In this document: one piece after another, positions 1 through 7,441 of the stretch | Numbering within the stretch: position 1 is the first letter of the stretch | Layout: every line of letters starts with the position of its first letter | Assembly (NCBI GenBank): GCA_017307275.1 | Contig: JAFKFK010000051.1 | Span: 1 to 33,899 of the forward strand | DNA length: 33,899 nucleotides | Reading direction: 5' to 3' | From: Alphaproteobacteria bacterium | GTDB lineage: Bacteria > Pseudomonadota > Alphaproteobacteria > Reyranellales > Reyranellaceae | Made by a program: the position numbers and the translations under genes | Notes under the pieces: generated by a model | What the model was told of the DNA's origin: nothing | Seen by the model: only the letters and a program-made list of their open reading frames with translations | Databases searched by the model: none

Positions 1-902
1 CCGTCACCATCCACGCCGACCATATCTCCGTCGACTATGCCGGCACGTCGGGCGCGTCGATCTACGGCATCAACTCGCCCATGTGCTACACGGAGGCCTA
101 TACCGCCTTCGGCATCAAATGCGTCGTGGCGCCAACCATCCCCAACAATGCCGGCACGCTCGACTCCATTCTGGTTACGGCGCCGGAGAACACCATCGTC
201 AACGCGCTGTTTCCCGCCGCCGTGAATGCGCGCAGCACGATTGGCCATATGTTGCCCGATGTCTGCTTCGATGCGCTGCACCAGGTGATCCCGGGCCAAG
301 TGCCGGCCGAAGGCACCAGCAACCTCTGGAACCTGAAACTCGGCGCCGGCCACGGCATGACCGGAACCATCGGCAACAGCCGGCCCTTCATGGTGACGAC
401 CTTCCATTCCGGCGGCGCCGGTGCACGCCCCACGCTCGACGGACTGTCGGCAACGCCTTTCCCGTCCGGCGTACGCAACGTGCCGGTCGAGATCACCGAG
501 ACCATCGCGCCGGTGGTCATCTGGAAGAAGGAATACCGCCAGGATTCCGGCGGCGCGGGCCAGCAGCGCGGCGGCCTCGGCCAGGTGATGGAGGTCGAGC
601 ATCGCGAGGGCGCTCCCTTCGGCATCTTCGCCACCTTCGAGCGGGTCAAGCATCCGGCGCGCGGGCGCGATGGCGGCCAACCGGGCGGCAACGGCCGCCT
701 CTCGCTGGCGTCGGGTCAGGAACTCAAGGCCAAGGGCTTCCAGACCATTCCGGCGGGCGAACGCCTGGTCGTCGAGATGCCAGGCGGTGGCGGTTTCGGC
801 GACCCGAAGAAGCGCGACCGCGAGGCCGTGAAGCGCGACGTCAGACTGGGTCTCGTCAGCACGGAGCAGGCGAAAACGGCCTACGGCATCGAGAACGATT
901 GA
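1..902 (+). CDS. Hydantoinase B / 5-oxoprolinase subunit B, 3' part
   Basis: This is the C-terminal ~299 residues of a HyuB-type subunit; the start lies before the window and the frame begins at base 3. The family pairs with a HyuA subunit for ATP-dependent hydrolysis of cyclic amides such as hydantoins or 5-oxoproline, or for related carboxylation reactions. Visible hallmarks are DYAGTSGAS and YGINSPMCYTEA near the left edge, a RGGLGQVMEVE stretch in the middle, and the family's C-terminal glycine motif PGGGGFGDPKKRD about 40 residues before the stop. It is followed after 87 bases by an SMP-30-like gene, an MFS carrier and a tartrate dehydratase on the same strand, so it probably belongs to one catabolic operon whose hyuA lies upstream. 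The exact substrate cannot be read from this fragment. Confidence 0.9.
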   Translation, partial: VTIHADHISVDYAGTSGASIYGINSPMCYTEAYTAFGIKCVVAPTIPNNAGTLDSILVTAPENTIVNALFPAAVNARSTIGHMLPDVCFDALHQVIPGQVPAEGTSNLWNLKLGAGHGMTGTIGNSRPFMVTTFHSGGAGARPTLDGLSATPFPSGVRNVPVEITETIAPVVIWKKEYRQDSGGAGQQRGGLGQVMEVEHREGAPFGIFATFERVKHPARGRDGGQPGGNGRLSLASGQELKAKGFQTIPAGERLVVEMPGGGGFGDPKKRDREAVKRDVRLGLVSTEQAKTAYGIEND

Positions 903-989
903 CGTAGGGGCCGCTGCCAGAAAAATTTGTCCCTCGCTGCGACGCCGAGGCTGTAGTCTTTCCCCTCAAAGGGAAAAGAGGAAACCCAG

Positions 990-1940
990 ATGTGGCAGCC
1001 CAGCGAGCGCTACCCCGATCCGGCGGTGCGCGTGCTCGATCCGTCTTTCAACCAGTACCGGCTGGTGCTGGCGTCGGTCGAGCGTCTCTACACCGGCTGT
1101 CGCTGGGCCGAGGGGCCAGTCTATTTCGGTGACGGGCGCTATCTCCTGTGGAGCGACATTCCCAACAACCGTGTGCTGCGCTGGGACGAAGAGACCGGTG
1201 CCGTCTCGGTCTTCCGCAAGCCGTCGAACAACGCCAACGGTCATACACGCGACCGCCGCGGCCGTCTGATCGCCTGCGAGCACGATGCGCGCAGGGTCGT
1301 GCGCTTCGAATATGACGGCGCCATCACGGTGCTGGCCGACTCCTACAACGGCAAGCCACTGAATTCGCCGAACGACGTCGTCGTGAAGTCCGACGGCTCC
1401 ATCTGGTTCACCGATCCGACCTTCGGCATCCTGGGTTACTACGAGGGCCACAAGGCGGAGAGCGAGAACAAGCCGGCCGTCTATCGCCTCGATCCCACGA
1501 CCGGCAAGCTCGCCATGATGGTCGACGATATTCCCGGCCCCAACGGACTCGCCTTCTCGCCCGACGAGAAGACGCTCTACGTCGTGGCCTCCCGCGCCGA
1601 GCCGCACCGCACCATCCTCAAGTACGACGTGTTGGGCGACGGCAACGACACCAAGCTCGGCAAGGGCTCGGTGCTGATCGATGCCGGGCCGGGCGGCTCG
1701 CCCGACGGCTTCCGTGTCGACGTCGACGGCAACTTGTGGTGCGGCTGGGGCATGGGCTCGCCCGAACTCGACGGCGTGCGTGTCTTCAATGCCAGCGGCA
1801 AGCCGATCGGTCATATCGATCTGCCGGAACGCTGCGCCAACCTCTGCTTCGGCGGACGTTATCGCAACCGCCTGTTCATGACGGCGAGCCACTCGCTCTA
1901 CGCGCTCTACGTCAACACCCAGGGCGCGCTGGGTGGTTAA
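990..1940 (+). CDS. SMP-30/gluconolactonase (LRE) family protein
   Basis: A 316-residue six-bladed propeller protein of the SMP-30/gluconolactonase family. Such enzymes are metal-dependent lactonases that open sugar-acid lactones. Expected metal ligands are visible: Glu41 in WAEGPV, Asn185 in GPNGLAFS and Asp239 in SPDGFRVD; the substrate-side motif NSPNDVVV is at 125-132. No signal peptide is seen, so it is likely cytoplasmic. The ATG follows a good GAGGAAA ribosome site. The next gene (MFS) begins 26 bases later and a D-tartrate dehydratase follows, so a role in hydroxy-acid or sugar-acid catabolism is inferred. The precise lactone is not predictable from sequence. Confidence 0.9.
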   Translation: MWQPSERYPDPAVRVLDPSFNQYRLVLASVERLYTGCRWAEGPVYFGDGRYLLWSDIPNNRVLRWDEETGAVSVFRKPSNNANGHTRDRRGRLIACEHDARRVVRFEYDGAITVLADSYNGKPLNSPNDVVVKSDGSIWFTDPTFGILGYYEGHKAESENKPAVYRLDPTTGKLAMMVDDIPGPNGLAFSPDEKTLYVVASRAEPHRTILKYDVLGDGNDTKLGKGSVLIDAGPGGSPDGFRVDVDGNLWCGWGMGSPELDGVRVFNASGKPIGHIDLPERCANLCFGGRYRNRLFMTASHSLYALYVNTQGALGG

Positions 1941-1966
1941 TCGGTTTCGGGAGCGTCGTTAGATCC

Positions 1967-3172
1967 ATGTCCGGAGTAGATTCGAGTTACGCCTGGTGGC
2001 GTCTCGTCGCCAGCGTCACGTTGAGCACGGTCGGCGGCATCGGCATGTGGTGCCTGGTCGTCGCCCTGCCCTCGGTGCAACAAGACCTCGGCGTGTCGCG
2101 CGCCGACATCTCCTTTGCCTACACGTTGAACACGCTCGGCTTCTTCGTCGGCGGCGTCGTCATGGGCAAGCTCGTCGACAAGCGCGGCATCGTTCTCACG
2201 GCCGTGCTGAGCGCGATCGGCCTGTCCGTGGGCTTCGCAGTGGCGCCGGCCGCCACGACGCTCCCTCTCTTCGCTGCCGCGCAAATACTCATCGGGTTCA
2301 GCGGGGCGGCAACCTTCGCGCCGCTGGTCGCCGACGTCTCGCACTGGTTCGAGAAGCGCCGCGGCATGGCCGTCGCCATCGCCGCCTCAGGCAACTATCT
2401 GGCCGGCACGATCTGGCCGCCGATCATCGAATTCCTGATCCGAGACCATGGCTGGCGTGCCGCCTATTGGATGGCCGCGGTGATCTGCCTGCTGGTGATG
2501 GTCCCGCTGGCCTTCGTGCTGCACCGGCCGCCACCTTTGCAGCATGCCGCCGACGGTAGCGCCGGAGCTGCCGCCCACTCGCCGCGGGCGCTCGGCCTCT
2601 CCCCTAATGCTTTGCAGGCGGTCCTGATCGTCGCCGGCATCGGCTGTTGCGTCGCCATGTCGATGCCGCAGGTCCACATCGTCGCCTACTGCGCCGACCT
2701 GGGTTACGGCGTTGCCCGCGGCGCGGAGATGCTGTCGCTGATGCTGGGCTTCGGCATCATCAGCCGCATCGCCTCGGGCTGGATCGCCGACCGAGTGGGC
2801 GGCATCAAGACGCTGTTGCTGGGCTCCACCCTGCAATGCGTGGCGCTGGTCTTCTACCTGATCGACGATTCGCTCAACTCGCTCTACGTCGCCTCCGCCC
2901 TGTTCGGCCTGTTCCAGGGCGGCATCGTACCGTCCTACGCCATCATCGTGCGCGAGTACTTCCCGCCCAAGGAAGCGGGCTTCCGGGTGGGAATCGCGAT
3001 ATCGTCGACCTTGGTCGGCATGGCGCTGGGCGGCTGGATGGGCGGCGTGCTGTTCGACATGACCGGCTCCTACCGCGCCGCCTTCATCAATGGGATCGCC
3101 TGGAACCTGTTGAACGGCGTCGTCGCCTGGTGGCTGCTGTTCCGCCAGAGCCGCCGCAACGTCTACGCCTGA
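1967..3172 (+). CDS. MFS transporter (12 TM), likely organic-acid carrier
   Basis: A 401-residue major facilitator superfamily permease of the inner membrane with about twelve hydrophobic segments. MFS loop-A motifs appear between TM2 and TM3 (GKLVDKRG) and again between TM8 and TM9 (SGWIADRVGG), the expected internal repeat. The start chosen is the ATG giving MSGVDSSYAWW; the frame is open further upstream, but that part overlaps the preceding lactonase gene and has no membrane character. Overall layout resembles monocarboxylate/oxalate-formate type MFS carriers. It lies 26 bases after the lactonase gene and 9 bases before the tartrate dehydratase gene, so uptake of tartrate or a related hydroxy acid is a reasonable inference, not shown by residues. 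Confidence 0.9.
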   Translation: MSGVDSSYAWWRLVASVTLSTVGGIGMWCLVVALPSVQQDLGVSRADISFAYTLNTLGFFVGGVVMGKLVDKRGIVLTAVLSAIGLSVGFAVAPAATTLPLFAAAQILIGFSGAATFAPLVADVSHWFEKRRGMAVAIAASGNYLAGTIWPPIIEFLIRDHGWRAAYWMAAVICLLVMVPLAFVLHRPPPLQHAADGSAGAAAHSPRALGLSPNALQAVLIVAGIGCCVAMSMPQVHIVAYCADLGYGVARGAEMLSLMLGFGIISRIASGWIADRVGGIKTLLLGSTLQCVALVFYLIDDSLNSLYVASALFGLFQGGIVPSYAIIVREYFPPKEAGFRVGIAISSTLVGMALGGWMGGVLFDMTGSYRAAFINGIAWNLLNGVVAWWLLFRQSRRNVYA

Positions 3173-3181
3173 GGGGCCATC

Positions 3182-4351
3182 ATGCGTATCGTCGCCATTC
3201 ACGACATTGTCTCGCCGATCCGATCCAACATCGCCAACGCCTATATCGACTTCAGCCAGATGACGGCCTCGGTCGTAGCCGTGGTCACGGACGTGAAGGT
3301 CGATGGCAAGCCGGTGGTGGGCTTCGGCTTCAATTCCAATGGCCGCTACGCACAGCACGGCCTATTGGGCGAGCGCTTCATCCCGAGGCTGAATCAGGCC
3401 AAGCCCGACTCGCTGGTCGATGCCGAAGGCCTGCTCGATCCCGCCAAGTGCTGGGCCGCGATGATGGCCAACGAAAAGCCTGGCGGGCACGGCGAACGCT
3501 CGGTCGCGGTCGGCGTGCTCGACATGGCGCTGTGGGATGCCGTCGCCAAAGCCAAGCGCGTGCCGCTCTGGAAGCTGCTGGCCGATCGCTACAACGGCGG
3601 CCAGGCCGACGCGAAGGCCTGGGTCTATGCCGCCGGCGGCTACTACTACCCCGGCAAGGATCTCGACGGGCTGCGGGATGAGATGAAGCACTATCTCGGC
3701 CTCGGCTATTCCTGCGTGAAGATGAAGGTGGGCGGCGTGCCGCTCGCCGAGGATCTGAAGCGCATCGAGGCGGTGCTGAAGCTCGTCGGCAGCGGCGAGA
3801 AGCTGGCGGTCGACGTCAACGGCAAGTTCGACCTGACGACGGCCATCGAATTCGGCCGCGCCATCCAAGACATGGGCCTACGCTGGTACGAGGAGCCTCT
3901 CGATCCGCTCGACTATCTGGCGCACGCCGCTCTCGCGACCCAATACGCGCCGCCCCTGGCGACCGGTGAAAATCTCTTCTCGATGCAGGATGCGCGAAAC
4001 CTGATCCGCCACGGCGGGCTGCGGCCCGACCGCGACATCCTGCAATTCGACCCTGCCCTCTCCTACGGCCTGGTCGAGTATCTGCGCACGATCGAGATGC
4101 TGAAGGCCAACGGCTGGTCACCGCGCCGCTGCGTGCCGCACGGTGGCCACCAGTTCGCACTCAACATCGCCGTGGGCCTACAATGCGGCGGCAACGAATC
4201 CTATCCGCAGGTCTTCGCGCCGTTTGGCGGCTTTGCCGACGATTGTCCGGTGGTCGATGGTCGCGTGACGATGCCCGAAGCACCGGGCATCGGCTTCGAA
4301 CGCAAGGCCGAGCTGTGGTCGGTAATGAAGGACCTGCAGCCAGCCGCCTGA
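3182..4351 (+). CDS. tarD: D(-)-tartrate dehydratase, enolase superfamily
   Basis: A 389-residue member of the mandelate racemase branch of the enolase superfamily, expected to dehydrate D-tartrate to oxaloacetate. From memory it aligns almost without gaps to the Bradyrhizobium enzyme TarD, with a constant offset of two residues: general base Lys182 in the KMK motif (180-182), metal ligands Asp211, Glu237 and Glu263, and acid catalyst His320 in VPHGGHQ (TarD Lys184, Asp213, Glu239, Glu265, His322). The N-terminal capping domain has the family-typical FNSNGRY and NEKPGGHGERS stretches that line the active site. It starts 9 bases after the MFS stop, with a GAGGGG ribosome site, and closes the catabolic operon. 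A related hydroxy-diacid as true substrate is the main alternative. Confidence 0.9.
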   Translation: MRIVAIHDIVSPIRSNIANAYIDFSQMTASVVAVVTDVKVDGKPVVGFGFNSNGRYAQHGLLGERFIPRLNQAKPDSLVDAEGLLDPAKCWAAMMANEKPGGHGERSVAVGVLDMALWDAVAKAKRVPLWKLLADRYNGGQADAKAWVYAAGGYYYPGKDLDGLRDEMKHYLGLGYSCVKMKVGGVPLAEDLKRIEAVLKLVGSGEKLAVDVNGKFDLTTAIEFGRAIQDMGLRWYEEPLDPLDYLAHAALATQYAPPLATGENLFSMQDARNLIRHGGLRPDRDILQFDPALSYGLVEYLRTIEMLKANGWSPRRCVPHGGHQFALNIAVGLQCGGNESYPQVFAPFGGFADDCPVVDGRVTMPEAPGIGFERKAELWSVMKDLQPAA

Positions 4352-4366
4352 GCGATCAGGATACGG

Positions 4367-4510
4367 TCAGGCGCGGAAGTTGTCCCAGCCGGTACCGTGG
4401 GTCTGGTACCGCCCATCCTGCGGTGTGCCTGAATTGGCGCAGCCCGCAAGCAACGCCGCGGCGAACAGCGTTGCGACAACCGCAAGCACCTTGGATCGGA
4501 AAATGGTCAT
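4367..4510 (-). CDS. Small lipoprotein (47 aa), paralogue of the one at 6204-6338
   Basis: A short reading frame encoding 47 residues that starts MTIFRSKVLAVV and has a clear lipobox LLAGC with the lipidated Cys at 24. The mature peptide is only 24 residues and ends HGTGWDNFRA. The second small lipoprotein in this cluster ends TGGGWENFRA, so the QT...GW(D/E)NFRA tail is conserved and the frame is real. The ATG is preceded by bases resembling those before the paralogue (CGGGTGCCAT). It is the last gene of the minus-strand lipoprotein cluster and runs convergent to tarD, 15 bases away. Likely anchored in the inner or outer membrane; function unknown. An overlapping open frame on the + strand has no such features. 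Confidence 0.75.
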   Translation of the reverse strand: MTIFRSKVLAVVATLFAAALLAGCANSGTPQDGRYQTHGTGWDNFRA

Positions 4511-4583
4511 GTCGTCGACATGGCACCCGATCGACCGCGTTTCAACGCACCCCGGTTCACAAGTTCGCTAGCGTAGCGTCCAG
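4511..4583 (-). pseudogene. Decayed 3' tail of a Bug/tctC gene, duplicated with the small lipoprotein
   Basis: This gap between two lipoprotein genes is not random. Bases 4520-4570 align without gaps to 6349-6399, the last codons and stop of the intact Bug gene plus its leader into the neighbouring small lipoprotein: 39 of 51 bases are identical by my count, including an unbroken 15-base block (4556-4570 against 6385-6399) and an unbroken 10-base block (4520-4529 against 6349-6358), with the same 36-base spacing. The position of the Bug stop codon reads CGA here. It is therefore a relic left when the Bug tail and the small gene were copied together. No protein product is proposed. Confidence 0.65.
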
Positions 4584-5276
4584 CTAGTTCTTCTTTTTCT
4601 TTATCTCGATGACACCGTTTGCATTAGGCTGAATGTCGAGGCTGCTGACGCCCTGGTTGACCGCTGCCGTCATGAACGGCAGGGAGCAAAGTGCGGCGTA
4701 TTGCTGGACCAGCATCTCGGCATTCCAGCGGTCGATCGCCACTTTTCCCGAGCCATCCGGAGGGCTTTCGGCACGAAACTTCGCCATGGCTTCGTAGATT
4801 TTCAGATAGAGATCATCGCCGACTTCGGCCAGCAGGTAGATGTTGTTGAAGCTCTCCACAGTGCTCGGCACCAGACCTCCCGCGGCGAACAAGCCAACCA
4901 GGATCGGGGATGCCACGCCGGAAAGGCCGGCCACCACCCCGCCCGCCGCGAAAATCGCGCTCAGCGTATTGCTGGTGAAATTGTTCCGGTTGCGCAGCTC
5001 GCGCAGCCTCGTGAAATACTGCAGGCAGGCGCGGTCAGCGAGATCGTAGCCATGCGCGACATATCGAACAGCAAGCTGATCGTCACTGATCGTCCGCCCC
5101 TGGCGCGCACTATTCCAACGATCCGTAAACTCCTTGTATTCCTTCGCGATGCCTTCGTAGGTTGGCGGCGGCGACGGTGTCAGGCCCGAGATCGAGCCGC
5201 CGCTACAGCCCGCGCCTGCGAGGGTTAGCGCCACCATGGCAACACAGCGCACGAACATCATGAGGGGTGCGTTCAT
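4584..5276 (-). CDS. Uncharacterised lipoprotein, paralogue of its upstream neighbour
   Basis: A 230-residue lipoprotein. The start is the ATG at 5276, which overlaps the stop of the preceding gene as ATGA; the frame is open further upstream but there it lies inside that gene. The signal peptide MNAPLMMFVRCVAMVALTL ends in AGAGC, with Cys24 as lipidation site; Gly at -3 is less usual. The mature protein has a proline-rich spacer, a helical part with GYDLADRACL and FTRLRELRN, a glycine/alanine-rich hydrophobic stretch (LSGVASPILVGLFAAGGLVPS) and a C-terminal MLVQQYAALCSLPF block. All are shared with the neighbour, so the two arose by duplication. It ends in a lysine run (EIKKKKN). I do not recognise the family. 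Confidence 0.85.
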   Translation of the reverse strand: MNAPLMMFVRCVAMVALTLAGAGCSGGSISGLTPSPPPTYEGIAKEYKEFTDRWNSARQGRTISDDQLAVRYVAHGYDLADRACLQYFTRLRELRNRNNFTSNTLSAIFAAGGVVAGLSGVASPILVGLFAAGGLVPSTVESFNNIYLLAEVGDDLYLKIYEAMAKFRAESPPDGSGKVAIDRWNAEMLVQQYAALCSLPFMTAAVNQGVSSLDIQPNANGVIEIKKKKN

Positions 5277-6112
5277 CTGAGCACCATGGAGCCGATGGTG
5301 GTTGTCCCGACGCGCGATGGCGCCGTGGAGGGCAGAGCACTGGGCGGATGTATCGGCGTCGGTGCTGCGCCGACAGCCGACGGCAGTGCGGGCGCCACCT
5401 GCAACTGATTTGGCGCCGCGCGATTGGCATCGCCACCAGCTTCGACTTCCAGGTCCTTGATCCCCGTGTTCACCACGTGAGTGAGGAATGGGAGCGAGCA
5501 CAGCGCCGCGTGTTGGCGCACACGCATGTCGGCAGTCAATCGATTGACGGTGGCCCCCGAGCCGGACGCAGGAAACATCGCCCGGTATCTGGCCATGGCC
5601 GTACTGATTTGCGGATAGAGACTGTCGCCTGCGGCGGCGAACAGGAATGTCTTCTGGAAGTCGCCGACGACGGACGGCACGACGCCCGTCGCGCCAAACA
5701 GGCCTGCCAACACGGCCGTCGGCGCGCTGGATAACGCCGATATCAGACCGGCCGAGGCCATCAGGTTCCGCGCCAGGTCCTTGGAGAAGTCCGTGTCGTT
5801 ACGCAGCTTGCGCAGGTTCGTGAAGAACTTCAGGCACTCTCTGTCGGCCATGGCATAGCCGAGACTGACATAGGCCTTCACGGCATCGGTTTGCCCACCG
5901 GCCAGATCGTCGCCGCCGAGTTTGGCCCACTCGATACGGAACTTGGAATAGTCGTCGAATACGGCACTCGGTTGCGGTGGCTCTGCAGGATATAGGTCTT
6001 TGCGTAAGTCGCTACAGGCGCCCAAGAGCACAATGCTTGCACAAAGCGTGACGCGCGCCAGCCAGCCGCACGCCCGACTCTTGTCTCTCCCCATTGCGAT
6101 GCCCCCCGACAT
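5273..6112 (-). CDS. Uncharacterised lipoprotein with Pro-rich C-terminal tail
   Basis: A lipoprotein of 279 residues with lipobox LLGAC (Cys33). An internal ATG seven codons in (6094), preceded by a G-rich stretch, would give 273 residues and a more typical signal peptide. The core shares with the downstream neighbour the motifs GYAMADRECL, FTNLRKLRN, a hydrophobic Gly/Ala segment (VLAGLFGATGVVPS), GDSLYPQISTAMARYRA and RQHAALCSLPF. It differs by a C-terminal extension of about 50 residues rich in Pro, Ala and Ser. The next gene starts in its stop codon (ATGA), so the pair is translationally coupled and probably acts together, perhaps as a complex at a membrane. Family and function not recognised. 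Confidence 0.85.
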   Translation of the reverse strand: MSGGIAMGRDKSRACGWLARVTLCASIVLLGACSDLRKDLYPAEPPQPSAVFDDYSKFRIEWAKLGGDDLAGGQTDAVKAYVSLGYAMADRECLKFFTNLRKLRNDTDFSKDLARNLMASAGLISALSSAPTAVLAGLFGATGVVPSVVGDFQKTFLFAAAGDSLYPQISTAMARYRAMFPASGSGATVNRLTADMRVRQHAALCSLPFLTHVVNTGIKDLEVEAGGDANRAAPNQLQVAPALPSAVGAAPTPIHPPSALPSTAPSRVGTTTIGSMVLR

Positions 6113-6203
6113 CGTTGTTCGGCGGGGACGATGGCGTATCCCGCAATGGTTGACAAGAAAAGATGAGAGACACGTCCCTCAATGGTTGTATCGATCAGGA
6201 GGG

Positions 6204-6338
6204 CTAAGCGCGAAAATTCTCCCAGCCACCGCCGGTCTGCCAGCCGCTGGGCTGACTAGGATCCAGTGTCTTGCAGCCGCTCACCGCAAGGACCAGCAAC
6301 GTGATCGCGACGAAGACCAAGGAACGAACACGATTCAT
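6204..6338 (-). CDS. Small lipoprotein (44 aa), paralogue of the one at 4367-4510
   Basis: A 44-residue frame starting MNRVRSLVFVAITLLVLAV and running into lipobox VSGC (Cys22). The mature peptide is only 23 residues and ends GWQTGGGWENFRA, almost the same tail as the paralogue at the other end of the cluster (GTGWDNFRA). It begins 21 bases after the Bug stop on the same strand, so it is probably co-transcribed with that binding protein. Conservation of both the lipobox and the tail in two diverged copies argues that it is translated. Function unknown; the aromatic and acidic tail could be a contact site for a partner. Confidence 0.75.
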   Translation of the reverse strand: MNRVRSLVFVAITLLVLAVSGCKTLDPSQPSGWQTGGGWENFRA

Positions 6339-6359
6339 GCCATCGACGATGGCACCCGC

Positions 6360-7325
6360 TCATTCGGGCTTCAACAGGCCCGACTTCACAAGTTCGCTAA
6401 CGCTTACTTCCTGGTCCTTCATATAGGCAGCAAACTCGTCCATCGTCGTGGGCCGGGCAACGCCGCCGAGTTCGGCGAGTTTGTCGGCCACCGCCTTTTC
6501 CTTGAGCGCACCGACGACCGCGCCATTCAGGGTCTCGAGGATCGGCTTCGGCGTTCCGGCGCGGGCCAGAAGCCCCGCCGTCGTGCCACCATCGAACGGC
6601 TTGCTGCCGATGTCCTTCAGCGACGGCATGTCGGGGAGCTGCGGCACGCGGTCGGGACTCATCGCCAGCATGCCGATCAGCTTGCCGGACTTGATGTGCG
6701 GCAGCGACGTCGTGAGCTGGTCCATGTAGAGATCGATCTGGCCGGCCATGAGATCGTTGAGGCCCGGTCCCGACCCCTTGTACGGAATGATGTTGAACTG
6801 CACGCCCTCGTTCACCTGCAGGCGCAGGATGGCGATGTGGTTGGTGGTGCCGTTGCCGGCATGGCCGATGCTGACCGTGCCCGGCTTGGCCTTGGCCTCG
6901 TCGAGTGCGGCACGGATGTTCGCAAAGCGGCCTCCGGGCTTGGCCACGATGATCATGGGCACGGTGCTCAGGAGCGAGATCGGCGTGAACAGCGGCACCA
7001 TGGACGGCTTGCCCGCCAGGTAGGGCGCAACAAAGAGGACGCTGAAGCTGCCCATTACGACCGTGTAACCATCCGCCGGAGCATTGGCCGCGGCCTCGGC
7101 GCCAACGATGCCGCCCGCCCCCGGGCGGTTGTCGACAATCACGGTCTGCCCAAGCCGCCGCCCCATCGCCTCGCCCACCAGCCGCGAGGTCAGGTCGTAG
7201 TTGCCGCCGGCGGCAAATGGCGAGATCCAGCGGATCGGCTTGCTGGGAAAATTCTGGGACCATGCCGGCAAGCTCGGCAGTGCCATTGCGCCGCCGAGCA
7301 GCGCGCGCCGGGACATCCTCGTCAT
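6360..7325 (-). CDS. Bug/TctC-family tripartite tricarboxylate solute-binding protein
   Basis: A 321-residue periplasmic binding protein of the Bug (TctC) family, which delivers carboxylates and similar solutes to TctAB-type carriers or acts as a sensor. The start at 7325 follows a strong GGGGAGGGG ribosome site and gives the Tat-like leader MTRMSRRALLGGAMALPSLPAWS; longer forms lack a sensible leader. Family marks are FPSKPIRWISPFAAGG after the leader, VDNRPGAGGIVGAEAAANA, the PADGYT turn and IPYKGSGPGLNDLMAGQIDL. No tctA or tctB is present nearby, so it is an orphan receptor, as is common for this family. The last 20 or so codons have a decayed second copy at 4520-4570. Confidence 0.93.
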   Translation of the reverse strand: MTRMSRRALLGGAMALPSLPAWSQNFPSKPIRWISPFAAGGNYDLTSRLVGEAMGRRLGQTVIVDNRPGAGGIVGAEAAANAPADGYTVVMGSFSVLFVAPYLAGKPSMVPLFTPISLLSTVPMIIVAKPGGRFANIRAALDEAKAKPGTVSIGHAGNGTTNHIAILRLQVNEGVQFNIIPYKGSGPGLNDLMAGQIDLYMDQLTTSLPHIKSGKLIGMLAMSPDRVPQLPDMPSLKDIGSKPFDGGTTAGLLARAGTPKPILETLNGAVVGALKEKAVADKLAELGGVARPTTMDEFAAYMKDQEVSVSELVKSGLLKPE

Positions 7326-7441
7326 CTCGACCCCTCCCCTGATTTCGCGTGCCGTTTCGCACGCCCCTTCAGACTGATTGCAATTTTCGCTTTCTCGCGC
7401 CACATCGGAATAAGGCCCACCCATCGAGGAGAGAAACCGGG

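Noticed and set aside
4380..4571. Plus-strand 63-codon frame after tarD
   Set aside because: It is antisense to the small lipoprotein and its leader and lacks a leader peptide or ribosome site.
5273..5501. Longer start for the second large lipoprotein
   Set aside because: The extra 75 codons are inside the upstream paralogue in another frame and would bury the lipoprotein leader; the ATGA overlap start is better.
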